A DNA stretch of 64,000 nucleotides from Rothia mucilaginosa (GCF_001548235.1 NZ_AP014938.1:1736001-1800000); one strand, 5' to 3'; counted from the first letter of the stretch, positions 1-8,621 are shown. Notes: generated from the sequence alone by a model not told the origin. Program-made: numbers and translations.

Positions 1-237
1 CAGCGTGACCCGCTGGTTGAGTACCAGCGTGAAGGCTACGACATGTACCAGGCGATGCTCGGCGCGATTCGTGAAGAGACCGTGACCTACCTGTTCAACC
101 TGGACCTGTCCAAGCAGCGCACTCAGGCTTCTGCCGTGCGCCTGGCTGAGCCTTCGCGCCCGAAGTTCCTGCAGTACTCCGCCCCGGATGAGGACGGCCA
201 CGAGCAGGTTCATGTGGAGCGTTCGAAGGAAAAGTAG
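1..237 (+). CDS. secA: SecA preprotein translocase ATPase, C-terminal fragment
   Basis: The reading frame is open from base 1 to the TAG at 235-237 and encodes the last 78 residues; the 5' part lies outside the window. The stretch [14 protein letters not shown] followed by an amphipathic helix ([16 protein letters not shown]) matches the end of the helical scaffold region of SecA, the cytoplasmic motor that drives unfolded preproteins through SecYEG. The tail after it is short and acidic/basic and lacks the C-terminal Cys-rich zinc-binding motif found in many proteobacterial SecA proteins, as is common in actinobacteria. The gene ends just before a strong hairpin terminator and is convergent with a DUF6459-like gene, a neighbour often seen next to secA in this family. 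Identification is by family recognition of a fragment only. Confidence 0.85.
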   Translation, partial: QRDPLVEYQREGYDMYQAMLGAIREETVTYLFNLDLSKQRTQASAVRLAEPSRPKFLQYSAPDEDGHEQVHVERSKEK

Positions 238-271
238 TCTCAGCCTAAAAACTGAAACGCTATAGACGCGC

Positions 272-311
272 AGAGAGGGTACGAATCCAATACCGGATTC
301 GCACCCTCTCT
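272..311. terminator. Bidirectional terminator between secA and the DUF6459-like gene
   Basis: A 17-bp stem (272-288 with 295-311, one A-C mismatch) with a 6-nt loop sits between two convergent genes, so it can end transcripts from both sides. It has no long T-run on the plus strand. Confidence 0.75.
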
Positions 312-342
312 GAGTGTCTGCGTCTGTTTTGTGCCGGAAACC

Positions 343-1032
343 TTAGTCTTCGTCCACGCGGCTCTGCGGCTGCTCGATGGAAGTAATCAGCCAGGTGCCG
401 TAAATCAGGCGCATCTGCATGGTCACCACGCGAACCTTATCCGCACAACGCAGCAGCGCCACCACCTCGTAGAGCTCCTCGTGCACCCTCTGCGCTCGCA
501 CCCGCAGCAGAACCGGCGGAAGAGTCAGCAGCATCTCCTTGCGCACCTGACGCGGGTTCTTCGGGAAGAACGGTAGCAGGCGGTGGAAGCAATCCGCTGA
601 CACCCACTGCGCCAGCTGCTGACGCGAACGACGAGCCGACATGATCTCCAGGTAAGCAATTGCCACACCCGCGCAACGACCCTCCAGCTGGCGAGCCAGC
701 GCATCCGCAGGACGCAACGGGCGGCCCCTTTTCGCCACCGGCGGGCGCTGCGCCGTATGCTGCTCATAACGCGGCAGTGGCAACAGCGAATAGACCGACG
801 GGCTGTTCCTCCTCTGCACCAGAGCCATCGTGCCCTGCCCTTGCTCCGGTAGCGGAGCGACCTGCTCGGCAGTCACAGGCTGAGCCTGGGAGGTGCCTGC
901 CGCCTGACGCTTTGAATACGGGCTGACGGGCTGATCGTTACGGGAGGCGGGCTGCGCAGGCTGAGAATGTTGGGTAGCCGGAGGATGCTGCGGCGTCCAT
1001 GGGGCGCGGGGGAGAAGGTTGGCGAAGCTCAT
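343..1032 (-). CDS. DUF6459-like conserved actinobacterial protein
   Basis: A 229-residue cytoplasmic protein. Residues 1 to about 110 are Pro/Gln/Ala-rich and probably disordered; the conserved part is the last 110 residues, with the block GVAIAYLEIMSARRSRQQLAQW and a compact alpha+beta tail ending in TWLITSIEQP (the long block is described by its ends). This pattern fits the DUF6459 family found beside secA in Micrococcaceae and other actinobacteria; its function is unknown. The ATG at 1032 is supported by a good AAAGGAG ribosome site a few bases upstream. It lies downstream of the LysM gene on the same strand with a repeat-filled 165-bp gap. I recognise the family by its C-terminal half and gene context, not by any catalytic motif. 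Confidence 0.6.
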   Translation of the reverse strand: MSFANLLPRAPWTPQHPPATQHSQPAQPASRNDQPVSPYSKRQAAGTSQAQPVTAEQVAPLPEQGQGTMALVQRRNSPSVYSLLPLPRYEQHTAQRPPVAKRGRPLRPADALARQLEGRCAGVAIAYLEIMSARRSRQQLAQWVSADCFHRLLPFFPKNPRQVRKEMLLTLPPVLLRVRAQRVHEELYEVVALLRCADKVRVVTMQMRLIYGTWLITSIEQPQSRVDED

Positions 1033-1072
1033 GACGGCTCCTTTCGGTGCAGAAAGATGTGTGAGGTGGGTT

Positions 1073-1182
1073 GAGCGAATGAGACTGAGCGAATGAAATT
1101 GAGTGAATGAAAAGCTATCGGGCGAGGTAGAAGAACCGAGGCCGCGGAATTGAGATGGCGGAATTGAGATGGCGAATTGAGG
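1073..1182. repeat. Two degenerate 14-bp tandem arrays
   Basis: Array one has three units of 14 bp (1073-1086, 1087-1100, 1101-1114; core GAGCGAATGA). Array two has about 2.9 units of 14 bp (1143-1156, 1157-1170, 1171-1182; core GCGGAATTGAGATG). Both lie in the gap after the stop of the LysM gene. They resemble other short arrays that follow genes elsewhere in this window. Confidence 0.8.
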
Positions 1183-1197
1183 TAGTGAGGGGGGGGG

Positions 1198-2238
1198 CTA
1201 ATGAATGGGCTGATCGGGAATCTGCAGAACCTGCCCCTCGTAAAGCAGCTCGGCGTTCTGGCCCAGAGCGTCCTTATTCGCCTCGTAAATATCGAGAGTG
1301 TAGTTGTAAATGGTGGAGGCATCGGTGCCTTCACCCAGCTGCTCGGCGGCAATGGACCAGAGCGTATCGCCCGCCTGGACCGTGTAAGAGTAGGTGCCCG
1401 CCTCAGCGCGGGGAGGGGAGAAGAACGGGCTGCGATCCTGCAGAGAGCCTGCCGCCTCCGTGGGTTGAGGAGCCAACGGAATATCGGGAATCTCAGCAGA
1501 GAGCGTCGGGGGAGCGGAGGGTTCTTCCGGGGTGGTGCTGTCCGTGGTGGTACTGGCGGGATCCGCATCTGAGACGGTGGCTGGACTGGTATCTGCCGCC
1601 GCGGTGCTCGTTGAAGCTACGGTGCTCGTTGAAGCTACGGTGCTCGTTGAAGGTACAGCGCCCATTGAATCTGTGGTCATGACCGCCGAAATAGTCGTCT
1701 GCGGCATGCCCTCCGTGCCGTTTACCCCGGCACTACTGGGTGTAACCACCGTAGCCTGCGCGGGAGCCAAAACCGCACCCACTCCAAGAGCCGTGCCGCC
1801 GAGCGTCAGAACGATGCGGCGCATAAAACGCGGACGGAAAAACGCCGGAACCTTCAGCACCGCACGGTCAGCATTATTGCTCGAAACGCGCAAAGACCAA
1901 GCGTAGAAGAGTGCGTAGATAAAACTGATGAACCACCAGACGGTAATGAGGATTGCCGCCGCGCCAGCGCAGAGCAACGAGGCATCTGTCAGCGGGTGCG
2001 CCGAAGGGATGCGGTGCAGGTTCACGCTCAACGCGCCCAAGACCGCCGCGGAAAGCAGAGGAGGGGCAATGAAGAGCAGCGCGTCCTGGTAGTTTGCCCT
2101 AGCGCCGGACTCGGTTGCAGAGCTGGTTACGGCGGCTACCCCGGTGCTGGCTACCCCTGCACCGACAGTACGAGGCGCGGTGGCTCGGCGTGAAGCGAAG
2201 GCTTCGGGGGCTGAGCCCGGAGTGGGAAGATGGTCCAC
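1198..2238 (-). CDS. LysM-domain membrane protein
   Basis: About 346 residues. After a short N-terminus there are hydrophobic segments at roughly residues 50-70, 88-112 and 140-160, then a long Ser/Thr/Ala/Pro-rich linker and a C-terminal LysM domain starting YTVQAGDTLWSIA and ending EGQVLQIPD. LysM binds N-acetylglucosamine in peptidoglycan, so the C-terminus is expected outside the membrane in the wall. The linker contains a three-fold six-residue repeat encoded by an 18-bp tandem repeat. I chose the GTG at 2238 because GGAGG lies 6 nt upstream; a TTG at 2250 would add four residues. The upstream region is AT-rich and shares a 13-base string with the region upstream of the HTH gene at 3.5 kb. 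A role in wall attachment or remodelling is inference. Confidence 0.8.
   Translation of the reverse strand: MDHLPTPGSAPEAFASRRATAPRTVGAGVASTGVAAVTSSATESGARANYQDALLFIAPPLLSAAVLGALSVNLHRIPSAHPLTDASLLCAGAAAILITVWWFISFIYALFYAWSLRVSSNNADRAVLKVPAFFRPRFMRRIVLTLGGTALGVGAVLAPAQATVVTPSSAGVNGTEGMPQTTISAVMTTDSMGAVPSTSTVASTSTVASTSTAAADTSPATVSDADPASTTTDSTTPEEPSAPPTLSAEIPDIPLAPQPTEAAGSLQDRSPFFSPPRAEAGTYSYTVQAGDTLWSIAAEQLGEGTDASTIYNYTLDIYEANKDALGQNAELLYEGQVLQIPDQPIH
1603..1656. repeat. 18-bp tandem repeat inside the LysM gene
   Basis: Three consecutive 18-bp units (1603-1620, 1621-1638, 1639-1656); the first two are identical and the third differs at one base. They encode a repeated Ser/Thr/Val/Ala hexapeptide in the extracellular linker, a likely site of length variation. 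Confidence 0.9.
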
Positions 2239-2446
2239 GATGACCTCCAAACAGTGTGTTTGATAGCTTTTGGTGTTGCTTCATTTATACAGGAGGTCGC
2301 GCCAAAAATGAAGCAAAACGCATCAAAATATATGAAAAACATGTAATTTGGTGGAATTTGCTTCAAAAATCAGGCTTGAGAGTCACCGTCTGACCAGAAA
2401 AAGGCCCCGGTTCGTATCCGCACCCATCCTCGGGTAGGGTCATAGC

Positions 2447-3115
2447 ATGAGCATGGAAAAGTTCCTACGAGACATTGAGGCGCGCCTCGCCTCCGAACGC
2501 GCCTGGGATATGGAACAGGACGCCCGCCAAGTCGCCCGCGTCCAGTACTCCACCATCACCCTCGACGACCGCCTCCTCGCACAGGTTGGCGGCCCCATCC
2601 GCATCTGCGCCACCGACATGCAAACCTACGAAGGCAAGCTCGAAATGGTCGGCGAAGAATGGGTCAGCATCGAAGCGCGCGGCGAGAATATCATCATCCC
2701 CCTGCGCGGAATGCTCTGGTGGGAGGGCGGCATCGCTCCCGGGCGCGCTGATATTCGCCCCGAACGCTACCGCATGAAAATCCAGCTCGCCCTGCGCTCC
2801 CTCGCCATGGCGCGTGAACCCGTCCGCCTCTCCCTCGAAGGTGGCACCGTCAGCTACGACGGCGTGATCGAGCGAGTCGGCGCCGACTTCCTTGAACTGC
2901 GCCTGCTCAACGGCGGCCAGTACCCGCGCGTCTACGAGCGCGACCAGTACGCGCGTGCAGCCTACGGTGCACAGGGAACCTATGGGCAGAGCGGTTATGG
3001 GCAGGCTGGTTACGGTCAGGGTGCCTTCGGCTACTCCCGCGCACCTCGCGGTGCTGGCGTGCGCACCATCCCGCTGGCTCGTATTAGCGCAGTAATCGCC
3101 CGCATTTCACGCTAG
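2447..3115 (+). CDS. Conserved hypothetical protein with Tyr/Gly-rich tail
   Basis: 222 residues, no signal peptide or membrane segment. Residues 1-155 form two similar beta-rich blocks, each around a phrase like GGPIRI...YEGKLEMVGEEWVSIE and EGGTVSYDGVIERVGADFLEL, suggesting a duplicated small barrel-like fold (inference). Residues about 165-190 are Tyr/Gly/Gln-rich (YGQSGYGQAGYGQ). I do not recognise a named family. No Shine-Dalgarno sequence is visible; instead TAGGGT at 2435-2440 lies exactly 6 nt before the ATG, which would fit a leaderless mRNA. A strong convergent terminator follows at 3212-3262. Confidence 0.7.
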   Translation: MSMEKFLRDIEARLASERAWDMEQDARQVARVQYSTITLDDRLLAQVGGPIRICATDMQTYEGKLEMVGEEWVSIEARGENIIIPLRGMLWWEGGIAPGRADIRPERYRMKIQLALRSLAMAREPVRLSLEGGTVSYDGVIERVGADFLELRLLNGGQYPRVYERDQYARAAYGAQGTYGQSGYGQAGYGQGAFGYSRAPRGAGVRTIPLARISAVIARISR

Positions 3116-3211
3116 AGCACAGGGGTAAGAGTGGGCAACACTGTTCGTTGGAACACCAGTAAAAACGCCTCGACAACTATAAACACCCCTTATAAAAGCA
3201 GCGATAAACAC

Positions 3212-3262
3212 AAAAAGGTCCGCCCCTCTCATTGAAATCTCAACGAGAGAAGCGGACCTTTT
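3212..3262. terminator. Bidirectional terminator
   Basis: Long hairpin with arms AAAGGTCCGC and GCGGACCTTT extended by CTCTC/GAGAG, A-tract before and T-tract after, between the convergent genes ending at 3115 and 3305. Confidence 0.9.
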
Positions 3263-3304
3263 AAAGCACTCGGGCATTACGCCCGCGAGGTGCATGTTGA
3301 AATA

Positions 3305-3538
3305 CTAATCAACCTTAGCCTTTGCGGTGAGCTTGCCGGAAGCAATCGCCTCCAGAGTCTGCTCGTGGCGCTCGGTAATGTACTCTTCAAAACGAGAACG
3401 CTCAATACGCCACTGGTTACGTCCACCAATCTGAATGGCGGGAAGTTCGCCGCTACGCACCAGAGCACGCACCTGCGAAAGTGAAACCTGCAACTCCTCG
3501 GCAACGTCGCTCAGAGTGAGGAAACGAGGTGCAGTCAT
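3305..3538 (-). CDS. Excisionase/BldC-like helix-turn-helix protein
   Basis: 77 residues. The N-terminal part, FLTLSDVAEELQVSLSQVRALV followed by RSGELPAIQIGGRNQWRI (given as two blocks), is a winged MerR/excisionase-type HTH as in BldC-like actinobacterial regulators and the HTH_17 family; a short charged tail follows. It should bind DNA and act as a small transcription factor. The ATG has AAAGGAA upstream. It is divergent from the cpaB-cpaE pair about 360 bp away, an arrangement that makes pilus genes a possible target, but that is inference. Its upstream region shares GTGGAATTTGCTT with the region upstream of the LysM gene. Confidence 0.85.
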   Translation of the reverse strand: MTAPRFLTLSDVAEELQVSLSQVRALVRSGELPAIQIGGRNQWRIERSRFEEYITERHEQTLEAIASGKLTAKAKVD

Positions 3539-3701
3539 CGATTTGTTCCTTTCCGTGAGTGAAATCCTGGGCCCCTAGCTACCGTTAGCAGCCTTTGAAA
3601 TAGAGTTCGTAGTGAACATCTATTGAGTACTTTCAGTATATGTCATCACCGTGGAATTTGCTTGCAAAAAGTCTTATATGAGCCGAAAAGTTATCTAATC
3701 A

Positions 3702-3716
3702 CCCCTTCAAAAGGGG
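3702..3716. promoter_or_regulatory. Short inverted repeat upstream of cpaB
   Basis: CCCCTT-CAA-AAGGGG in the divergent region between the HTH gene and cpaB. It could be an operator or a transcript hairpin; nothing else supports either role. Confidence 0.3.
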
Positions 3717-3898
3717 CAAGACTCAAAAATATTTCATAAACACGACTCTTGTTGAGAGAGAGTACTAAATGAAATATGCTGTTAGGGTTAGTGTCAGACT
3801 CAACCAAAGCACTATCGAAAACACACCACTCGCTCATCGGTCAGTTGAACAACACCGGAATCACCGCCGGCTTCCGCACCGAAAGGCACAACCACATC

Positions 3899-4591
3899 AT
3901 GCGCATACGACAGAACGCGACGAAGCGTTCCACCCTCACCGAGCCCCACGCCAAACGCCTCAAAAGGCCCACCATCAAAGACTGGCGATTCATCCTCGGT
4001 GTACTTCTCGTGCTCGTCTCCATTACCGGCGTGCAGCTCTACGTGCAAGCCAACAACAGCAAAACCGAGTACTACACCGCCAAAAGCGAAATCCGCCTGG
4101 GCGAGAAGATTACCGAAGACAAACTCACCCGAGTCGAAGCGAACATCGACTCCGCCAAAGACAAGTACTTCACCCGCGCCGAAGCCGCACAGATGAACGG
4201 CAAAATCGCCACCCAGCGCATCCCCGCCGGTAACCTCATCAGCAAGGAATCCGTAGGCACCGAAACCTCCCCGGGCCGCCGTCTCGCCACCGTCAGCATT
4301 GACCGTGCGGCAGCCTCCTCGCTGAAGGCGGGCGAGCGCGTGGACGTGTGGACCTCCGGCCCGCGCAACCCCGACACCAAGAGCGATAACCGCACTGAAA
4401 ACGGCGCCCGCGCCATCGTCACCAACGCTGAAATCGTTGCTGTAACGGTCGACGAAGGCGTGCTTGGCGCCAACGGCAAGGCAACCGTGCAGCTGTGGGT
4501 CAAGGAAGAAGCCCTCGCCGCCCTCGTCAAGGAAAGCAATAGCGACTCCAAGATCAGCCTCATCCCCGGCACCTACGGGGAGGGCCAGTGA
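3899..4591 (+). CDS. CpaB/RcpC-like SAF-domain pilus assembly protein
   Basis: 230 residues with the chosen start. A basic cytoplasmic N-terminus (about 30 residues, ending KRPTIKDWRF) is followed by one membrane helix (about residues 31-50), then an extracytoplasmic SAF domain: a region with AKSEIRLGEKITEDKLTRVE and later QRIPAGNLISKESV, typical of CpaB/RcpC. These proteins help secrete or stabilise Tad/Flp pili. I chose the ATG at 3899 because GAAAGG precedes it and family members carry only a short N-terminus; an in-frame ATG at 3776 would add 41 unlikely residues. The gene overlaps the next by GTGA, so the two are translationally coupled. Confidence 0.8.
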   Translation: MRIRQNATKRSTLTEPHAKRLKRPTIKDWRFILGVLLVLVSITGVQLYVQANNSKTEYYTAKSEIRLGEKITEDKLTRVEANIDSAKDKYFTRAEAAQMNGKIATQRIPAGNLISKESVGTETSPGRRLATVSIDRAAASSLKAGERVDVWTSGPRNPDTKSDNRTENGARAIVTNAEIVAVTVDEGVLGANGKATVQLWVKEEALAALVKESNSDSKISLIPGTYGEGQ

Positions 4592-6261
4592 ACATCCCCG
4601 TCATCCTCTACGGCGATGACGGCTCGCTCCTGACCCGCATCGAATCTCAGCGCGGCCGCGTCTCCGTGGCGCGCACCGTGCAGGACTTCAGTGAAGCCGT
4701 GGGCATGGCACATACAGGCATCGCCCGCGTACTGCTCTGTGCCCACGTGCCCGCCGAAATAAGCGCCTCCACCGTGGACGCGCTCGCCGCCTCCGAAGTG
4801 CTCTTGGCGGTTATCGCCCCGGACAACCTGCCGCTGCCTACGCAGGCGCACCGCATCCGCCCCGAAGCTGCCCTCGACGAGATTCTGGGCTCGCTCGAAC
4901 AAGCGGTGGATGCGGCGCTCGCCCGACCCGCCGCCGGCTACGGCATTCCCGCACAGACCCCGAATCAGGCTCCCGCGCAGGCGGTGCATCAGCCGGAGGC
5001 GCACGCCGCCTACGGTCAGGACGCAGGCTACGGATACGATGCAGGGTACGGCTACGACAGCGCGTACGGTGGCTACGGTTACGATAACGGAGCTGCTGGC
5101 CATGGGGCGGGCGGCTACGGCTATGATCCCGCCGCGGGTGCTGCTACAAATGCTGGTGCACACTACGGCGCCGACTACGGAGGCTACGGAATCGACCCCG
5201 CAGCACCGGCCGCCCCGGCACCCGGTGCGCCTGAGCCGGCGGAAGCCTCCTCGACCGCCCCCAGCAACGAGGAATCCGTGCTCAGTCAGGCCGCCGCCAT
5301 CGTTGACTCTTTCGCGCCCGGCAGCGACTACGCCCTGCACGTGCAGAACGAGAATAACGACGGCACCCTGCCGCAGCACCCTGACATCAACCAGGACCCC
5401 GCCGCGCCTTCCCGCTACCAGCCGGGCCACCGCCTCGGCACAATTGTGACCGTCTGGGGCACTCACGGCGCGCCCGGTCGAAGCACCATCGCCTTCAACC
5501 TTGCCGCCCTCGCGGCGCAGCAGGGGCAGCAGGTCTGCCTCATCGATGCAGACACCTACGCGCCCAGCCTGGATGCGCTCATGGCGCTCGAGGACACCGG
5601 CTCCGGTCTGGCAATTCTCTGCTCGGACGCCGACCGCGCCCAGCTCGACGAGAAGAAAGCCGGAGCCATCATGGAGCGCGTGCCCCTCAAAAACGGCACC
5701 TTCGACTTCTTGAGCGGCATCACTTCCTCCTCGCGTTGGCCCGAGGTGCGCGCCCGCGCCTTCGCCGAAGTACTCGAATGGCTCAAACACCGCTACGACC
5801 TGGTCATCTGCGATGTTGCCGCCCCCATCGAGGTCGACGAGGAACTGACCTTTGACGGCCCGGCACCGCGCCGTAACGCCGCGACCCTCACCGCGCTCGC
5901 CTGCGCCGACCGCGTAATTGCGCTCGGTGAAGCGGACGTCATCGGCCTGCCGCGCCTGATTAACCTTGCCCGCGAGGTGCAGTCGCGACCGGATCTTTTC
6001 GCCCCCGAAACGGATGTGCAGTACTGGCTCAACCGCAGCCGCCGCGAAGCCGCCGGATTCAACCCCGAGGCGAAGATGCGCGATAACTGGGCACGCTACC
6101 TGTCGGTTCCGCTCACAGGCGTGATCCCGTACGAGCGTAAGGTCATGGACCGTTTGCGCCGTAACGGTGAAGCGCTGCTGGAGGTCGCACCCCGCCACGC
6201 GGTCGTGCAGTCCTTGGAAGCGATGCTTGAAGGTATGTACGCGGTACGCGCCGGCGCATAG
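4588..6261 (+). CDS. CpaE-like MinD/ParA-family ATPase with Tyr/Gly-rich linker
   Basis: 557 residues. Residues 1-110 form an N-terminal receiver-like domain; residues about 110-195 are a Tyr/Gly/Ala-rich low-complexity linker with repeated GYGYD; residues about 288-550 form a MinD/ParA-type P-loop domain. The Walker A region reads WGTHGAPGRST, a deviant form with Arg where the conserved Lys usually lies, typical of CpaE-like proteins; the catalytic D follows in VCLIDADTYAP and Walker B in DLVICDVAAP. CpaE localises the Tad pilus apparatus. GTG start, overlapping cpaB by GTGA. The remaining pilus genes lie 14 kb downstream. Confidence 0.8.
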   Translation: MNIPVILYGDDGSLLTRIESQRGRVSVARTVQDFSEAVGMAHTGIARVLLCAHVPAEISASTVDALAASEVLLAVIAPDNLPLPTQAHRIRPEAALDEILGSLEQAVDAALARPAAGYGIPAQTPNQAPAQAVHQPEAHAAYGQDAGYGYDAGYGYDSAYGGYGYDNGAAGHGAGGYGYDPAAGAATNAGAHYGADYGGYGIDPAAPAAPAPGAPEPAEASSTAPSNEESVLSQAAAIVDSFAPGSDYALHVQNENNDGTLPQHPDINQDPAAPSRYQPGHRLGTIVTVWGTHGAPGRSTIAFNLAALAAQQGQQVCLIDADTYAPSLDALMALEDTGSGLAILCSDADRAQLDEKKAGAIMERVPLKNGTFDFLSGITSSSRWPEVRARAFAEVLEWLKHRYDLVICDVAAPIEVDEELTFDGPAPRRNAATLTALACADRVIALGEADVIGLPRLINLAREVQSRPDLFAPETDVQYWLNRSRREAAGFNPEAKMRDNWARYLSVPLTGVIPYERKVMDRLRRNGEALLEVAPRHAVVQSLEAMLEGMYAVRAGA

Positions 6262-6326
6262 CGTCAACCTCAGCGCCCGACATCAAGCCGGGTGCATAGC
6301 GTCAAGCCCGGCGCGTAGCGTGAGGC
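6251..6326. repeat. Degenerate repeats at the 3' end of cpaE
   Basis: Three imperfect copies of a unit around GCGCATAGCGTCAA, spaced irregularly, beginning at the last codons of cpaE and running into the spacer. Confidence 0.65.
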
Positions 6327-6367
6327 CAGAGCGCTAACATTATTGTCTGCCAGAAATGGACACAAGA

Positions 6368-6424
6368 AGACCCGACCTGCCGGTATACGGTCCCGACATT
6401 GGGAGCGCCGGCAGGTCGGGTTTT
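6368..6424 (+). terminator. Terminator after cpaE
   Basis: 13-bp perfect stem CCCGACCTGCCGG (6371-6383 with 6408-6420) with a 24-nt loop, followed by TTTTCT. Confidence 0.85.
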
Positions 6425-6597
6425 CTGCACCTCAAGCATAGTGAGGGCGGGGGAGTAGCACGAATATTTCATCTCAAAATTGAGGGTTTCATCTCATCTC
6501 ACAGCGTCATATTTGGGAATAAAAGCCTGCTTCAAGAAATGCTCTGTAAACTATTCCACGTATTGCCGTTTGAATGGGAATTGCGGCGAGCAAACCG

Positions 6598-6603
6598 TAA
6601 AAT
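6598..6603 (+). promoter_or_regulatory. Candidate -10 element of pdtaS
   Basis: TAAAAT about 40 nt before the pdtaS start. No convincing -35 is seen. The rest of the 6425-6642 spacer is AT-rich with no other feature. Confidence 0.3.
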
Positions 6604-6642
6604 AGTTGAACCTACCCGAACTCATGGGAAGCACGCAAACAT

Positions 6643-8217
6643 ATGTCTTTTACTGAAGCGACTCTGAGCGCCTACGACTTCGGTCCTGGCGATACTGAAC
6701 GTATTCACCTCATCAAGGGTGAATGGCAGATCATCTCCGATATTGCCCAGAGCGACCTGGTTTTATGGTTCCCCACCGACTACATTGTTGCCGACGGCAG
6801 CTCCCCGGATGCCGTATCCGGCCCCAGCGCAACCAGTAGTTTCCGTGCCATCGCTCACGTGCGCCCTTCCAACGTTCGAACCCTCTTCCACCGCGACATC
6901 ATTCAGCGCGAGATGGACGAGGGAATCCGCGACGAGGCATACCGCGTCTGGATTGACCAGAACATCAGCACCTACACCGATGAGGGAAGCGGTGAAGGCG
7001 TCGGTGCTCGACCGCGTGTACACGTGACTTTTGTGCCCATTGTGCGCAATAACCGCACCATCGCACTGCTGACCAGCCACAAGATTGCCACCCCCAATGG
7101 TTACCCCTCCATCAGCGACGAGGTCTACGAATTCGCCGCTGACACCATGCTCTCCATGGTGCACTCCGGCCTGTGGCCCGACCCCCTCGCTCAGGGCAAC
7201 AACACCCAGGGCAACCCCCGCGTGATTGATGGCATTATTGTGCTCGACCGCTCCGGCCGTGTGGTCGTCGCTTCCCCGAACGCGAACTCCATGTACAACC
7301 GCATGGGCATGACCGGCTACCTCGAAAAGCAAAACCTTGCCGACGTCACCCGTGCGATGCTTCCTGCCGGTGAACAGGCAGACGAAACCCTGCAGCTGGT
7401 CCTTGCCGGTCGTAGCGACCTGCGCACCGAATTGGTTATTGCCCGTGCTCGCGTGACCATGCGATCCATCCCGCTGCTGGTGCAGAGGCGCGCCCGCATC
7501 GAGCGTGAGGGCGCCGTGATTCTCTGCCGTGACGTGACCGAGTTGCGCCGCCGCGAGCTGGAGCTCATGACCAAGGACGCGACCATCCGCGAAATTCACC
7601 ACCGCGTGAAGAACAACCTGCAGACCGTGTCCGCTCTACTGCGCCTGCAGTCACGCCGTATGACCACTGATGAGGCACGTCAGGGCCTGGAGCAGGCGAT
7701 GCGTCGCGTGGCAACGATTGCTACCGTGCACGAGGCGCTTTCGCAGGGTCTGACTCAGAACGTCGACTTTGACGAGCTAATTGAGCGTCAGTTCCACCTT
7801 GCCGCTGAGCTTGCTTCCCCCGGTCAGCACGTGTCTACCAAGCTGATTGGTTCCTTTGGATCTTTGCCGAGCCAGTTCGCCACCCCTCTGGCACTGGTTA
7901 TCAACGAGGTTGTCGCGAACGCTGTGGAGCACGGCCTGGACGGCGAGACCGGCACCGTGACCCTTGAGGGTATTCGCGGCATCAACGATGAGGGTGAGAA
8001 CATCCTCACCGTCGTGATTACTGATGACGGTAAGGGCATGGGCGATAAGAAGATTGAAGAGTCCGGCCCGAACGCCTACCGCCCGGTGACCGGTAAGGAA
8101 GGCCTGGGCATGCAGATTGTGCGTACCCTGGTGGCAAGCGAGCTGAACGGCTCAATCCGCTGGGAGGCTAACGAACCGACCGGTACCCGCGTGGTCATCA
8201 CCGCGGTGCTCGTCTAA
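6643..8217 (+). CDS. pdtaS: PdtaS-type sensor histidine kinase
   Basis: 524 residues, no membrane segments, so cytosolic. Residues about 1-170 match the GAF-like N-terminal sensor domain of this family (LVLWFPTDYIVADGSSP, FRAIAHVRPSN), about 190-300 a PAS-like domain, and about 312-395 a HisKA_2 dimerisation domain with the phosphoacceptor motif EIHHRVKNNLQTVSALLRLQ (His 319/320). The C-terminal HATPase has the N box NEVVANAVEHG and G box GKGMG. In mycobacteria PdtaS phosphorylates the antiterminator PdtaR, and pdtaS sits next to whiB1 exactly as here. PdtaR itself is not in the window. The two hairpins after the stop isolate it from whiB1, which is convergent. Confidence 0.9.
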   Translation: MSFTEATLSAYDFGPGDTERIHLIKGEWQIISDIAQSDLVLWFPTDYIVADGSSPDAVSGPSATSSFRAIAHVRPSNVRTLFHRDIIQREMDEGIRDEAYRVWIDQNISTYTDEGSGEGVGARPRVHVTFVPIVRNNRTIALLTSHKIATPNGYPSISDEVYEFAADTMLSMVHSGLWPDPLAQGNNTQGNPRVIDGIIVLDRSGRVVVASPNANSMYNRMGMTGYLEKQNLADVTRAMLPAGEQADETLQLVLAGRSDLRTELVIARARVTMRSIPLLVQRRARIEREGAVILCRDVTELRRRELELMTKDATIREIHHRVKNNLQTVSALLRLQSRRMTTDEARQGLEQAMRRVATIATVHEALSQGLTQNVDFDELIERQFHLAAELASPGQHVSTKLIGSFGSLPSQFATPLALVINEVVANAVEHGLDGETGTVTLEGIRGINDEGENILTVVITDDGKGMGDKKIEESGPNAYRPVTGKEGLGMQIVRTLVASELNGSIRWEANEPTGTRVVITAVLV

Positions 8218-8240
8218 GCCCCTTCTCGTATGACATATAG

Positions 8241-8276
8241 AACTGCCGCCGCCCCGAGTACGGGGTGGTGGCAGTT
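8241..8276 (+). terminator. Terminator after pdtaS
   Basis: 16-bp stem (8241-8256 with 8261-8276, two G-T wobbles) closed by a 4-nt loop, AACTGCC...GGCAGTT. Confidence 0.8.
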
Positions 8277-8303
8277 TGCTGTCTAGATAGGTTCTGTATA
8301 TGA

Positions 8304-8348
8304 CAAAAGCGTGGTGCAGTGACTTTATATCACTGCACCACGCTTTTG
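8304..8348. terminator. Second, bidirectional terminator between pdtaS and whiB1
   Basis: Perfect 19-bp inverted repeat (8304-8322 with 8330-8348) with a 7-nt loop; A-rich and T-rich arms (CAAAAGCG/CGCTTTTG) suit termination of the leftward whiB1 transcript as well. Confidence 0.9.
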
Positions 8349-8372
8349 ATGCCCTATTGAATACTCCGGAAG

Positions 8373-8621
8373 TTAGGATGCACGGCGGGCACGAGCTGCG
8401 CGACGCTTCATCGCACGACGCTCGTCTTCACTGGTGCCACCCCATACGCCGGAGTCCTGGCCGGTCTCGATGGCCCACTTCAGGCAGACGTCTACAACCT
8501 CGCAAGAGCGGCAGACAGTCTTAGCCTCTTCAATTTGCAACAGGGCAGGTCCGGTGTTTCCTACGGGGAAGAACAGCTCCGGATCCTTGTCCAAACAAGC
8601 TGCACGACTACGCCAATCCAC
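8373..8621 (-). CDS. whiB1: WhiB1-type iron-sulfur transcription factor
   Basis: 82 residues. The four cluster-binding cysteines are present: Cys9 in AACLDKD, the C-x2-C pair in TVCRSCEVVDVC, and the final Cys of that block. The GVWGG turn and the basic C-terminus (MKRRAARARR), which binds DNA and sigma factor, follow. WhiB1 carries a nitric-oxide-sensitive [4Fe-4S] cluster and partners with the primary sigma factor. GTG start preceded by AAGGAGG, an excellent ribosome site. Convergent with pdtaS, the same gene pair seen in mycobacteria, which supports WhiB1 rather than another WhiB paralogue. Confidence 0.9.
   Translation of the reverse strand: MDWRSRAACLDKDPELFFPVGNTGPALLQIEEAKTVCRSCEVVDVCLKWAIETGQDSGVWGGTSEDERRAMKRRAARARRAS

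Noticed and set aside
3769..4233. Arg/His-rich frame overlapping cpaB
   Set aside because: Composition typical of a wrong frame of high-GC coding DNA; the overlapping SAF-domain frame is convincing.
4573..6267. 564-codon frame antisense to the cpaE-like gene
   Set aside because: Same codon-bias effect; composition is Gly/Val/His-rich without motifs.
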